From: Norana najaformis
Lineage: Eukaryota; Annelida; Clitellata; Crassiclitellata; Hormogastridae
Length of the DNA stretch: 64,000 nucleotides
NCBI GenBank assembly: GCA_964023275.1
Contig: OZ029915.1
Coordinates: 40,975,238 to 41,039,237, forward strand
Direction: 5' to 3'
Of this stretch, positions 24,941 through 36,376 are shown piece by piece (the stretch's first letter is position 1; each line of letters starts with the position of its first letter). Under the pieces are notes generated by a model. That model was given only the letters and a program-made list of their open reading frames with translations. It had not been told where the DNA came from and did not search any database. Made by a program: the position numbers and the translations under genes.

Positions 24941-26445
24941 CCGGCGTTTGTCTAGGTTCGCCTAAGTTGCTGTTTAGATTGTATTGTTTCCAGTTATTTA
25001 AACTTGTTAAAAAATAGTATGCAGCATTATACTTTTAGTTGTTAAATAATCCTGACTATTGTCACATCTCTATGGATATTTGCAATTGTCAGATTGTGTG
25101 GCGATGGATTACAAAAACAACACATAGAAGGAAATTAAAACGTTGTTGATGAATAGAGAAGATAAAATGAAACTGTATTCTGTGTTTTTGTGTGTATGTG
25201 AAGAAGAGGAGGAGGGCTTGCAGTGGGGTGTCCATGGAGAGGGTATGGCTTACGGTGGGAGGGTGTGACTTGAAGAAAGGACGGACGAACGTGACAAACA
25301 GAATGCCTTTACTGCTGATTCTACTAGAAACGTGATATGCTATCCGTAAACAAAGAACGAGAAATATTGCATCACAGTTTAGAAGCCGTGGCAGCTTAAT
25401 TAAAATCCTTTACACGAGCAAATAAAGGCGGATGACTCTCAGGAAGAGGATCGGATGATGATGAGAAGAAGGAGAGTGAGGATTTAAATGATAAAGAGGA
25501 GGAGAAGCCGAGTGATAAGGAGGAGAACGAAAGTAAAGATAAGGCGAAGAATCAAGAAGCAAAGAATGAGGACGATTGAGACCGTTTGAGGACGAGAGGA
25601 TGGCTTAGAGGAGGACTAGAAGAAGAAAAAATGACAGGAGCACTTTAAGACGACAACTAAAAGAAGGAGGGATTTAGGAGGACTAAGAGGAAGGAAGAGG
25701 AAAATGAGGATATGTTTAGTTCTGCGGAGTTGGAAACAGCAGAAGACCAGACACCGTTTGTTCAGTGCATGCTCGAAATGGCCACAGTGTTACTCTCACA
25801 TAAACCAGACTTAATGGCAGGAAATCTTATTAAACTGTTAAGTCTCAGTTGAGATCAAACTGCCGATTAATTAAGTCGTTGGCTTGATGTAATTATTTCA
25901 ATTGCCACTTCTCTGTCGCTAATATTAGGACCTATGTAGGCCCACTGTCTAAAAACGACATGTTAGAGTCTAAACAAGTGCGAAGTACAGGGAACACAAC
26001 TTCAAGGTCGTTGAGGGAAGGAAGTCAAACCCTCTCTCACATAAAAGAAATGGCAGGCAAAACGAGGATTAATTTGGCCAGAGCCTTCGTAAACAGCAAG
26101 GCACTGAACACTACAGCCAGACAGTCAGTGTGCTGTTTAGCATAAGATAATAACATAAGACCTGTTTCATCATACTTGTGAAGATAACACAGCAGCAACA
26201 GCTGTAAGCTCACAAAAACAGCACAACAGGAGCCAGATAAAAAGCTACAATTTAATATAAAACTTGGCCCTATTTCTAGTTAACTGTTAATTATGTTTCT
26301 TAACAGGATATTTCTTAATTTGTTTAATGATAACCCCACATAAAACGTTGTAGGCCACAATACAAATACTGTTTCGCCGGACAGTCTTTATATCGAGGGC
26401 TATAATCGATATCAGCTCTTTCCATGCACCAGTTTCAAAAGAATT
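24941..26445. other. No gene; purine-rich central part
   Basis: 25190-25740 is imperfectly purine-rich (AGGAGGA/GAAGA). A TCGCTAATATTAGGACCTATG word at 25917-25937 shares its first half with the 55-bp minisatellite at 30242. No supported ORF. Confidence 0.45.
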
Positions 26446-26867
26446 ATGCTAGAAGTTGTTAATGAGAATCTGGAAGAATCAAGCCTCGTCATCAGTGATA
26501 TCATAGAAAATGTCTCGAAATACAATGGCATTGTGGCGCTGAATGCAGATGGAAAGGCGCTTAAAAAGGAGTATTATCTCTCGCAGCTCACCAGATATCG
26601 ATGAAATGCGTCGGCCAACATCCAGCACAAAGTCGGCCCAACAGAGTTTATGAAACCAAGAGTTTCCAAAGCCACGGGAACAAAAAATGTGTAGATGGCA
26701 GCCCCGATTACTTGGCAAACTTGTGCAAAGCAGCTTGCACAGCAGCGGCACCTGCGAAATTCGCAGTGTGTGCAATTTACGATGTTGTACGTTGTGCTAC
26801 TCAATTTGGAGGAAAAAGCATAAGATTTATGTGGCGATACATTGAAGAGTACGCCTTTGAAAAGTAA
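26446..26867 (+). pseudogene. Unrecognised ORF pair, likely one frameshifted gene fragment
   Basis: A 52-aa frame starts at 26446 (MLEVVNENLEESS...) and stops at 26602-26604. A second frame of 88 aa opens at 26601, its ATG overlapping that stop as ATGA, and runs to 26867 (ending RYIEEYAFEK). Both halves have amino-acid compositions typical of folded proteins rather than simple sequence; the second half is alanine- and cysteine-rich in the middle (NLCKAACTAAAPAKFAVCAI). I recognise no family. The simplest reading is a decayed coding fragment with one frameshift; a chance arrangement is possible. Confidence 0.25.
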
Positions 26868-27045
26868 TGGTTGGTTGGCTGTACAGAGATCCGTTCTAAG
26901 TTGCGGTGAATGTGGCGATTCATTTAGGGCTGTACTCTGAGTGATAGATAGATGAAGACGAATCACTTCAGGAGAAACTATGCCTTCGCATATCAGCATT
27001 CATAGACGGATTCAGTAAATAAATTTATGTGCACTGTTAGTTTAA
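26868..27045. other. Short spacer
   Basis: Nothing recognised between the ORF pair and the SINE. Confidence 0.4.
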
Positions 27046-27243
27046 GGGACGGGGCTTGTACCCGGAAACTATATATTAGAGCTGATGACTTGTAACGCGG
27101 AGAGAGGATTCGAGCCTTCCCTGAGATGGTTACTGTGTAGGGACCTTGAGCAAGTCCTTCACTCACAATTGCTCAGCGCTATCGGTTTATGCTTAGTCAA
27201 TAGATAGTGGCGCTTAATAAACGCAGAAACAATAATATTATTA
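27046..27243 (+). repeat. tRNA-Thr-type SINE with decayed head
   Basis: The head is diverged but keeps GACTTGTAACGCGGAGAG and a GATTCGAGCC B-box. The body has GGGACCTTGAGCAAGTCC, CACAATTGCTCAGCGC and GATAGTGGCGCTTAATAAA, followed by an AATAAT tail. This copy and the 36377 copy share almost the entire body. Confidence 0.9.
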
Positions 27244-27289
27244 TCTAGAGCAAATAGAGAAAAAGAACGAATCAGAATGAAATATGAAA

Positions 27290-27480
27290 GCTAGATAGAG
27301 AGACACAGACAGAGACAAGGAGAGTCAGAAACAGAGAGCGAAAGGGACAGACAGACAGATAGATAGATAGATAGATCGATCGATAGATAGATACATTGAT
27401 AGATCGATAGATCGATAGATAGATAGATAGGTAGATCGATAGATGATAGAATGTGAGAGTATGAGAGTGAGAGAGTGATG
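27290..27480. repeat. GACA/GATA microsatellite
   Basis: AGACAGAG units pass into (GATA)n with GATC interruptions (27347-27450), then GAGAGT units. The array lies just inside the intron side of the receptor exon donor. The receptor frame continues past its donor site into it, but that part is not coding. Confidence 0.93.
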
Positions 27481-27549
27481 GTTGTGTGTACACGAGGGTT
27501 GATAATAATGAAAATGTGCCGGTAGAAAGGGTAATTTAGGAAAGCCTAC

Positions 27550-27933
27550 CTCCGTATCATCAACGGTCATTTGCAGTCTATATCCAGGTAGAATATTGGG
27601 ATCATCGTTGACGTGTTTAATGCCAAGCTGAACGGCTGGTAACTGGCCTAGGCCTCCTGGCCACGAACCCTTCAACGGAAACAGACCCAGAAGCCAAATG
27701 TCCTTGACCTCTGCATGTCTAGTTCCAACAGCACCACCCTTGCGGTTGCCTGGTATCAAATCTCTGGCCGATCTTGATCTGTGTTGTGTCTTAGTAGTAG
27801 ATCCGTTCAGTGTTAATTCCTTCGATGAAAAACCCGACGTAGAGATCGATTCAGATCGAGTCATCACCCACTCGGAAACTAACAAAATCAGCACCATGGC
27901 GAGAAGGGAAACAGTCGACTTCGAGCCTGACAT
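27550..27933 (-). CDS. GABA-B receptor subunit 1-like, first coding exon (partial)
   Basis: The 128 residues open with a hydrophobic signal peptide (residues about 8-21, LLAMVLILLVSEW core), then a Ser/Arg-rich linker. From residue about 78 comes the start of a type 1 periplasmic-binding ligand domain: DIWLLGLFPLKGSWPGG, LPAVQLGIKHVND, ILPGYRLQMTVDDTE. The FP-x-x-G-x-WPGG and PA-x-x-x-x-I motifs fit GABA-B subunit 1 better than subunit 2, which lacks WPGG. The family is a class C GPCR at the plasma membrane that binds GABA and signals through Gi/o as a heterodimer. The exon ends at a canonical donor (GAG/GTAGGC, phase 0). The start is the only in-frame ATG before the signal peptide. Later exons should lie at lower coordinates but were not found, so either introns are long or the gene extends outside the window. 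A lineage-specific GABA-B-like paralogue is the main alternative. Confidence 0.75.
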
Positions 27934-28825
27934 GACCAGTTTTGGAATAGCTATTGGCTTGGAAAGGTACGCGACGAGAATTATTTCTTTAGAATTCTTT
28001 GCAATGACAAATGTTGTAGAACCACTTCAAGATAAACTCATCAAATGATCAGCGATCGATCTTCTGAAATATATCTATAGTCTTATAAACTGCTGTTCAA
28101 AACCGGAAAGTAATATCTGAAGCGCAAGAGGAACTATCGAGGAGGCAACGAACCGTGACTCTTGTAAGTTACTATAGTGCCAGATTATGTATGGTATGTT
28201 GTAGTATCGTCCAAGACAATGGTCAGCATCATCAAAAGCTGCTGCAGTTCCTTCTGACTCCGTCTGTACAGCGCATCCTCCAGTGATGATGCACTAAGTT
28301 GGAGATGGCGGGCGTTAGTCTACCTCTGCTGCAGCACCACTCTGTTCGAGCGATGCACCAGCGCCAGCAGCCGATGGACTCAGTCACAGCCCCGTCGGTC
28401 GGTCCGTTCATTCGAGCGCCCGGTTCATTGGCCCCGTTCTCGATGGTCGCATGCGATTGGCTGTCTCTCACTCACTCACTCACTCACGCACTCACTCACT
28501 CACGCACTCATACACTCACTCACTCATGCACACACACTTATCAGCACACGACGACTTTAAGACACCCTCTAAGTCAGACCAAGACAAGAAGAAAGACTCC
28601 TTTAGCAGACTCTTCTCTTCTCTTGTCAATGTCTTGAAGAGCTTTGGAGACACTCAGGACACCGGTTTTTAGACCAGGGTCGATGCCAACCCCTTAAGGG
28701 GCTGCGTTTGCACGCACCGTTTTTTACTCGAGCGTATATGCAGGGACTGTATATCATGTGTAACCACAATTACGAAATGGGACTAATAACAGCTTCGTTT
28801 GCATTGAGTCAGTTTCATCCGAGTA
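27934..28825. other. Upstream of receptor exon; no other gene seen
   Basis: Should contain the 5' UTR or promoter of the receptor gene, but no TATA or CCAAT combination could be placed with confidence. 28470-28535 is a (CACT)n microsatellite. Plus-strand ORFs at 27698-28048 and 28299-28637 are shadows or low complexity. Confidence 0.45.
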
Positions 28826-28860
28826 CACAGTCATTACTGACTGAAGTGGTGAGGCGTCCT
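28826..28860. repeat. 35-bp perfect direct repeat, copy 1
   Basis: Identical over 35 bases to 29230-29264 (CACAGTCATTACTGACTG at the left edge, GGTGAGGCGTCCT at the right). The flanks differ immediately on both sides. The 369 bases between the copies have no recognised feature. Confidence 0.97.
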
Positions 28861-29229
28861 GATATAAGGAAGGAAGGCAGACGCAGAATATGACGAGTGG
28901 GTGAGCGAGTTCAAAGGTGCATTGAGAAGAGGGACAAACGGAAGGATATCGATAAAAGGCAGAATTAGTATCGATGAGGAGCAAAGGAATGCAGTTGAAT
29001 TACGATTACACCTAAGGATCAAATTGTTCTTCGAAGACGCAGTTCGCTTGCCTCTTATTGTTTCGCTTATTGTTCGAAACTCTGTCCTGAACAGCTTCAG
29101 TCAGAATCTATTATAATGCATAACAGTAAACGTTTTTTGACTCTGAAGGAGGACAATCACTGAGTGCATAAAAATTGCAGTCTATAATTCAATAGGGTTT
29201 ACGAACATTCAATGTAAATCAGGTATATG

Positions 29230-29264
29230 CACAGTCATTACTGACTGAAGTGGTGAGGCGTCCT
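29230..29264. repeat. 35-bp perfect direct repeat, copy 2
   Basis: This copy abuts the broken 3' end of the reverse-transcriptase fragment: the RT frame continues into it for nine codons before a stop. It marks the breakpoint of the LINE copy. Confidence 0.97.
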
Positions 29265-29978
29265 CATATTCATACAAAAGTATTGGTAGAAGTCCACAGG
29301 TAATAGATTATTTTTTAGTTTAAACATAAATATTTGCAATTTATTAATGCAATCAAAAGGCAATATTCCTTGACTATGAAAGGTCAATCGAGTGCTGGTT
29401 CTGAAGGGTAGATTAAATATAATTCTGATGATGCGTTTCTGTAGGGTTCTAAGATTAGACAGGCGAGTATGATATGTGGAAGCCCAAACAATGTTGCAAT
29501 ATGAGATATATGGATATATTAAGGAGTAATATAAGTTCAGTAATATATGTTGGGGTAATTTGTGGCGGATACGAGAGATAATACCAATATTTCTTTTATA
29601 TTTTTTAGATATGATATTTATGTGTTCTTTCCAAGTCAAATGTTCGTCAATGTGAACTCCTAGAAATTTTGTGGATGACACCTGATTTATATTTACATTA
29701 TCTATTTTTATACTGAGATTACATTTAGGTATAATTTTCCTCTGTGAGCTAAATAATATGAAATTCGTTTTCTTAATATTTAGTGATAATTTATTTGCTT
29801 TGAACCATGCTGACACCATTTTTAGCTCTTCATTAATTTTAATAACCAGCAATTCAAAAGATTTGTCAGACATGAATACATTGGTGTCGTCGGCAAACAG
29901 AATAAAATGGAGTAATGAGGAGGAGTTCGATATATCATTGACATAAATTAAAAACAGTAGTGGGCCTAAAAATATAAT
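29265..29978 (-). pseudogene. Non-LTR retrotransposon RT fragment (Jockey/CR1-like)
   Basis: About 238 uninterrupted codons of reverse transcriptase, without an initiating Met of its own. In order it carries GPLLFLIYVNDI, the catalytic FADDTNVF box with both aspartates, WFKANKLSLN, KTNFILF, FLGVHIDEHLTWKEHI, the YYSLIYPYISYCNIVWA thumb-side block and LQKRIIRIIF. It begins abruptly at the GPLLF block and stops at YQYF before the C-terminal domain, so both ends are missing. The open frame and intact catalytic motif suggest a relatively young insertion. A 3'-truncated LINE is unusual because target-primed reverse transcription normally truncates the 5' end; the 35-bp repeat at the break points to a later rearrangement. 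Confidence 0.9.
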
Positions 29979-30241
29979 ATTACTAGGAAATTTTGATAAA
30001 CTACTAGACCGTCATTTGGAATGTGGATGAAAACAATTACAAAGTAATTATTAATAATTATAGTTTGCTAACAAGCGCTGGCGTGGCTGGCTATTATTTC
30101 AAGTAGATTTATTTTTCACTGGGTCATTTTCTATGCTTATAGCTTGAGGAGTTCCGCACAACAAGAGATGCAAGTGCCTCTTAGTAGGCTTCTCTTAACT
30201 AATACAGGAGCTGAGGGGCTACTGACCTACTGTTTTCAAAT
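29979..30241. other. Spacer, nothing recognised
   Basis: AT-rich, no feature. Confidence 0.4.
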
Positions 30242-30396
30242 GATAAATTGAGAACAAGTGAGTTGTACCTCTTTCGCTAATATTAGGATGTCAATTGTTC
30301 AATTGAGGACGAGTGGGTTGTATCTAATCTGCTAATATTAGGATGTCAATGGATAAATTGGGACCTTTGGGTTGTGACTCTTTCGCTAATATTAGA
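30242..30396. repeat. 55-bp minisatellite, 3 copies
   Basis: GCTAATATTAG recurs at 30276, 30331 and 30385, each preceded by an AATTGAG-x-AC...GTGGGTTGT segment. Copies differ at about a fifth of positions. Confidence 0.85.
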
Positions 30397-31665
30397 CGAA
30401 GTAAATTCTGACTAAGTGCGATGACTGCAGCAGGAACTTAACGACGCCTTTCTTCTCAGCGGCGGATTCAAGATTTGAAGTTATTGGGGCGAAGACATAT
30501 ATACTGGCGTTTAAGACACTGTAGGAAATGTTAATCCACCTAGTTTTTCGGGGCGTTGGGCGTAAGTACATTACGCCCCACTCTGTACCCACGACTGCTT
30601 CTCGTTCCTGATCCTTGTCCATAACTTCTCTGAATCCCAATCCAACTCCTCTGTCCATCACTCAATCTAGCAGCATTGTTTTCGGCCCTTCCTGGCCTGC
30701 ATACTGCCAAAAGCCAATCTGACCGTCTTACCACAGACCACAGTAGTTGTGCTCTTTTACCAGACAATGCATGCATACCACTGAACATTCTGACAACAAT
30801 AATGTCTGCTGGTACCAGATGCTATTTTAAAAAGTATATATCTTCGATATTAGTCAGACCTCTGCTTCAATCATGCGCATACCCTTGTCTAAGGAATGTC
30901 TGTACATCCGATGCCCAGGGAATATCCGAGCAGGCGACCGAGTGAAAGGCAAGAGTACGCGCCCAACTACACAGTGACCTCGCCATAACCTTGATCAACT
31001 ACATGATAATTCTCTATAGCTTTGCTCGGCTACGTAATGCTCCTTGTGCAAGTATATAACGACCTCTGTAAAACAGCAAACGTGCCTCCAGCAACGAAAT
31101 AAAGAACAAATTATAATAATACAGTGTAGTTGAACATTTCCATATGTCACGTTGGGATTAACCTTCGACTGTCGGTCATATTGAACAGACATTTCGCACT
31201 CAGCGAATACAATGTCTGTCATGGGATGAACCAGCAACAAGCGTAGCTTTATCCAGACAGAAAATAAATACATAAAAAATAACCTATAGTCGTATAGTTT
31301 CCCATTATTTGAGGTTTATCTAAACAGTCAGAGGTTTTGTCAGCTATAAAACGACCCAGTGTTTTGATAATTTCCCGACTGATAGATTTTAATTGCCTAA
31401 AACTAGCCGAGTGCGAAATCTATAAAGTCGTTGTGATTACTATAGATAATTGATAAGCACCGATGGAATGAAAGAATGAGAAGCAGTAATGGATAAGGAA
31501 AGTCCAAAGATGCAAAATCAGGTGGAGACAGTCGGACAGAAAGACAGCCCTATCTGGGCTGCAACAAAATTCAGATCCATAATGAAGCAGCTCAAGGCAT
31601 TTCTGATTGGAAATGCCTGTTATTGCCATCTGCTGGCGATTCTCGTCCAATCTCGACAGAAATAC
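30397..31665. other. No supported gene
   Basis: Overlapping short ORFs on both strands at 30392-30945 and 30995-31273 have no recognised domain. Confidence 0.45.
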
Positions 31666-31890
31666 GAAGAAGAAGAAGAAGAAGACGAAGAAGAAGAAGA
31701 AGAAGAAGAAGAAGAAGAGAAAGAACTCGAAGAAGAAGAAGAAAAAGAAGAAGAAAAGAACTCGAAGAAGAAGAAGAAGAAGAAGAAGAAGAAGAAGAAG
31801 AAGAAGAAGAACTCGAAGAAGAACTCGGAGAAGAACTCGAAGAAGAAGAAGAAGAAGAAGAAGGAAGAAGAGGAAGAAGGAAGAAGAAGA
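31666..31890. repeat. (GAA)n microsatellite
   Basis: About 225 bases of GAA with CTC interruptions. It yields long poly-Glu, poly-Lys, poly-Arg or poly-Phe/Ser ORFs in every frame, none of them genes. Confidence 0.97.
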
Positions 31891-33392
31891 TCAGCCCCTT
31901 TTGCTAGCCCCAACAGGCAGTCATGGGTATGAAGTGTTTTAGCTACTTCATTTTTCTTAGCCTCGGCATATGAGGACGGGTCAATCTTTTCCTTCGCCCC
32001 TTAACTTCTCACCGACAGTGGACGGTCAGTGTACTCGTTTTAGAGATGAGTTGGCTAGGGGACGGAAATGAACCAGAAATTTCTGCCCTGCATGACGTGA
32101 TCTTTATATGACATGACATAAAATGGGTTTTATGTTTAAGAAGACTTTGTCTGTGTTAGAGCTACTGAATTTTGCAATGTGTACTTTTAACTTTTTAAAA
32201 AAGTTATGATAATGTCACCTAAGCAAGTACTATCATCAAAACTACTGCAGAGTCTAAAATGTTTGCACTGAAGAATTCTATTCTTAAAGACCCTGTCAGT
32301 TGCTTTTAAATCATTTATAGCCTACCTTTGATCTTGCCTTGTTTGGTGCTAATTCAGAGAACCTGCCTCATGGTATGGCTTCTATTCCAGTGATACAATG
32401 TATCACTGTATATAAATACTGTTAATGGGTTTTAAATATGAACTTTATTTGATGCAGATACCATGGGCTAGACCTCTAGAGGTATGCACAAACTGTGTGC
32501 GTAAATGGATATAACAGAAAGCCTAGTAGAGGGATAAGGGGTGGCAAGAGAAATCGTGGTTAACAAGGTTCTGCGTGTGCCATGAGTCTGCAGGTTACAA
32601 TAAACGCCGACTTCCACTATCAAAGGTCACTTAAGATAAGTGCATTTAGGTGCGTGCAGTTTTTTTTAGCTTGCTCTAAATTTATGCGTCAAGACAAGAG
32701 CTGAACTCGGTTTGCGTTCAGTCAACTTACCACTAAGCTCACCACTGTTATTGTTGTTTTGGAACAGCTTTGCTGAAGGCAATCAATTCTAACAACAGTC
32801 ATTTGGTTGCCATCAATCATCCGCCGATCGGCGAAATTAAATGGGTCTACATGTACATGTCTCGTGCAAGTCAACGTTCTCAATAAAATTACGAATCTTA
32901 CTTCACTCATTGAAGTAAAAGTAAAAGTAAGCCAAAGATTATTCAGACGAAGCTGCACGTAGAAGGGTATGTTAAGGCATCATCAGAAACAATGGTGCAT
33001 TTGGTGAGGGGGCTACCGTGCCAGGGTACACATGCTGGAAAACACCCCTTCGTTGCAGATGATGCTCGTCCAGTCATGGAATTTTTAAGTACACCACTGT
33101 TCATAAATAAGACTAGGCATAGCAGTCTGAGGAAAGATACTCTTGCATTGGAGTCACTTGCAGCCTTTATCTGTAGCCACCCGCAGTGACTGTTTCAGTT
33201 GGGGGTTACACTGAGAGACATACAGTCATGTGATAGCAGTCACTTACGCGCACCTGTCCCATCCGTCTGTTCGTGTGGCAGTCCGTCTGCGGAATGCGGA
33301 TTTTTAGGACGGTTAAATTTCTATTGAATTAAACAAAGCAATTTACCAGTAGCAGCCATTGGCTGGTGATGCAGATTGGCTGGTATGCAGAT
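31891..33392. other. No supported gene
   Basis: A 65-aa ORF at 32992-33189 (LPCQGTHAGKHPFVADDARPV...) has a composition that could be a decayed coding fragment, but I cannot name a family. Otherwise nothing was recognised. Confidence 0.4.
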
Positions 33393-33500
33393 TTAAAGAT
33401 AGAGATGGAGATGGAGATAGAGAAAGTAATAGAGCTGGAGGTGGAGATAGAAATATAGATAGAGGCAGAGATTAAGATATATGTTGAGATAGAGTTGAAG
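33393..33500. repeat. Imperfect (GAGATA)n
   Basis: Degenerate GAGATA/GAGATG hexamers, ending in AGATATATGTTGAGATAG. Confidence 0.8.
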
Positions 33501-33614
33501 ATATAATTGGCAGAGAAAGAGGCAAAGTTAACGGTAGATGTTTGGGCCATATGCAGATTAACTGGATGTTCGTAGAACCACATCTCTGCCTCAACTGTCT
33601 TGATCCCGCTAGCT

Positions 33615-34232
33615 AATACATTGGTTTTCAACAGACTTGACTGCTGTAACTCACTTCGCTTTGATATCGCTATGGGAGATCTGCACAAACTAGAAATTGC
33701 TCAAAACTCTCAGGCCAGAGCCATAACAAAGACACATAAATATCAGCATATTACGCCATTATTGAATTCACTGCTCTGGCTGCCACTGAACAGAGAATCC
33801 AGTTAAATCTGTCTTTTAGTTCACAGAGTACTACCTTTAAAGCAGCCGACCTATCTATGTCCCATGCTCACCCGTCATACCAATAAATATTGCACCGGAC
33901 CAATAGACACTGTGACTCTCGTTGTGTCTCGTACGAAGACAATGTTGGGTTCTCGAGCGTTAACTGTTGTTGGTCCACGGCTTTGGAATTCGCTGTCCAG
34001 TTTAGTTCGTTCGGTAAATTCTTTCACGTCCTTCACATCTAGACTTAAGACTCATTTGTTTCAACTTGCTTAGCTACCGTAGCCCTACTTCTGGTTTCTA
34101 TGACCTACGGGAATTCGACATGGCCTCTCCACCAGATTTTGATCTCCGATTACGATTCGCTTGAAGGGCCCATCAAATGATGCCTTAGGTTTTATGATAA
34201 CGGCGCTATAAAAGTCATTGGATTTTATTAGA
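33615..34232 (+). pseudogene. CR1/L2-like LINE, C-terminal RT end and 3' UTR
   Basis: Two broken frames carry the C-terminal end of a CR1/L2-type reverse transcriptase. 33600-33806 contains RLDCCNSL, GDLHKLEIAQNSQARAI and QHITPLLNSLLWLPL. 33864-34073 contains the GPRLWNSL box and the terminal SRLKTHLFQLA-stop. At least one frameshift joins them. After the stop about 120 bases of 3' UTR lead to AACGGCGCTATAAAAGTCATT and an ATTAGATTAG tail, taken as the true 3' end. The copy is 5'-truncated in the usual way. It matches 43435-44030 at the DNA level. Confidence 0.92.
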
Positions 34233-36376
34233 TTAGTTGCGGAGATAAACAGAGACACTGAAACTTACATAGAAACAGGCTATTAGACAGAGAGGTCAGC
34301 CGCCGAGAGGGCAGACAAGCAGACTGTGGGAACTAGCGAGAGAGCACCAGACTAAATGGCATTTTGAAATAGTCATTAAGCAAACATACTGTGGCTCCAT
34401 AAACAGTTTGTATAACTTAGCCATATAACAGTGACGTAGGTTCTGATCTCCATTTGTTTCATATATGCTTACCATACGAGCGTGTGCTTTCAGAGATAAC
34501 AGAATTTATATATGCCTATTTACGTACAGCGTACGCTATTTATATTCGATATAATATGTGTGTGTTATGTATATATATAGTCTTACTCTAGGTACCCATG
34601 CATTCATTCGTGTTTACTTGTGGGAGTAAGCGGCGAAGGCGTAGGCTTGCACTGAGAGCAACGGTCTGCTGACCGGTAATTGGTTTCAGTAAACTCACCT
34701 ATACTTGACCTCCTTGTGCCTCACCTAATAACTTAAACATGAGTCATTTCCTCCCGTTTTCCTCCTATCTGCTCATCATTCTTTACTCGATCTCTGGGAG
34801 TCTGTTTCGAACTATGCCTCTGTTTCTGTATCTGCCTGTCTGCCTCTTTGTGTAGGCCTACGCATTTTTCTTTTTCTCTCTCTCTCTCACTGTCATGATC
34901 TAAAATAGCAGGCTCTCTGCCCCTTCCCTTTCTTTTATTTACATGCCATTGTATGTGCACAAGCATAGCTCCCACCATACATACTCACATAAACACGAAT
35001 GTGTACATACGCATTTAAACAATTATACATGTACACTATGAGATATACAGGCCTGCGATTGCACTTAGCTCACACATAAGCATGCAAAGGTACACATACG
35101 CCCATATGCACATTCATGCTAAGGTACAAGGATGAATGCATTCATATAGCGCGCATATCCTATAAGAATGCATGCATGCTGAAACTTGTGTGCATGGTAC
35201 CTTCTCAGTCGAAATTCTTGCATGCGTGTCTTTCGAGCGGCTGGATGTAATTTCTTTATCTCCGCGTGCCTTTCCATTTATCCATCTTTCCAAATCCTAT
35301 CACGTATGTTGCGATCATCTTCTGCGAAGACCTTTAGTCAAACCCCATAACGACCTTCTCCACCCTTCTTACTGCCACTCGACACCAGGTGGAACCAAGC
35401 TTTTTAATTTCCGTCGTCCATTACATCAACTTCTTTCTCAATTTGTGTTCTGAGGCGTGACTTCTGTTTCAAACTCATTATTTAGCGCATTTAGAAGAAC
35501 AAGCGTAGCAATATTTTCATGTCATGTACTTACTCTTGATCTTCGCAGCATATAATGTATTCTGTTATTTTGTAATGACTGACTACAAATCTCAGATAAT
35601 CAATCTTTTCAAATTGTTTTCAATAAAGAATAGCCAATGTATTCTAACCGAATCTTGTCATCTTGACTTGTCATCAGTCATCGATACTTTTGGATATAGG
35701 AAAAGCCCACGCCCGTAAAACAAGCATGCACATTCAATAATTAGTCATAGGTGTCACATATCCATGTAGTCAATGATGCAAGAGTATAGAGAAGAATGTT
35801 CATTTCCTTCGCAATCGAGGGACCTTCGAGAGTATAAAAGGAGTCAACAGCAGGTAAAAGCAAGAGCTTATGTGTCCATATTCTAAATGATGTCGACATC
35901 ATCTGCCTCACTGCAACTGTTGAGTCTCTTTGGAAGACGACACTGCAGACCATCATCATCATAATCATCATAATAATCATCATCATCATCAGCATCAGCA
36001 TCATCATCTTAGAAGCCATACCAGTTTCCGTTCTTACAGTAAGCCGAAAATAGTCCCGTCTTGCAGGAATGTGCAGCAGAGGCTTAGCAAATCCAAAGCT
36101 GTCAGATTACACGCCGTAGAAGCAACTAAATCAAAAATCAATTAACTGTGCAATATACAGTTTTTCTGTCCAAAGTACATCACTGGAGGTGTTGAAAGCA
36201 ATCCTTTATTGTAAGGTAACGTGAAGCGTCTGGTCAGCGTAAGTAATTATTTTCTTCGGTTTTAAATCCTCCGTTTTAGTATCTAATCAGGCGATGCGCT
36301 AGTATGACAATAAAAATCTTATATCTGGCCCATTTCCGATTATATAGGTGCATCACAGGAATCAATTGTTTTTGTC
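34233..36376. other. No gene
   Basis: 34860-34900 is CT-rich and 35938-36010 is a (CAT)n microsatellite. TTCATATAGCGCGC at 35141-35154 is an isolated tail motif on the minus strand. Short ORFs are unrecognised. Confidence 0.45.

Noticed and set aside
27698..28048. 116-aa plus-strand ORF
   Set aside because: Overlaps the receptor exon in antisense; the minus-strand product has the recognisable domain and donor site.
31489..31942. Acidic and basic ORFs of about 100-150 aa
   Set aside because: They are translations of the (GAA)n microsatellite in every frame.
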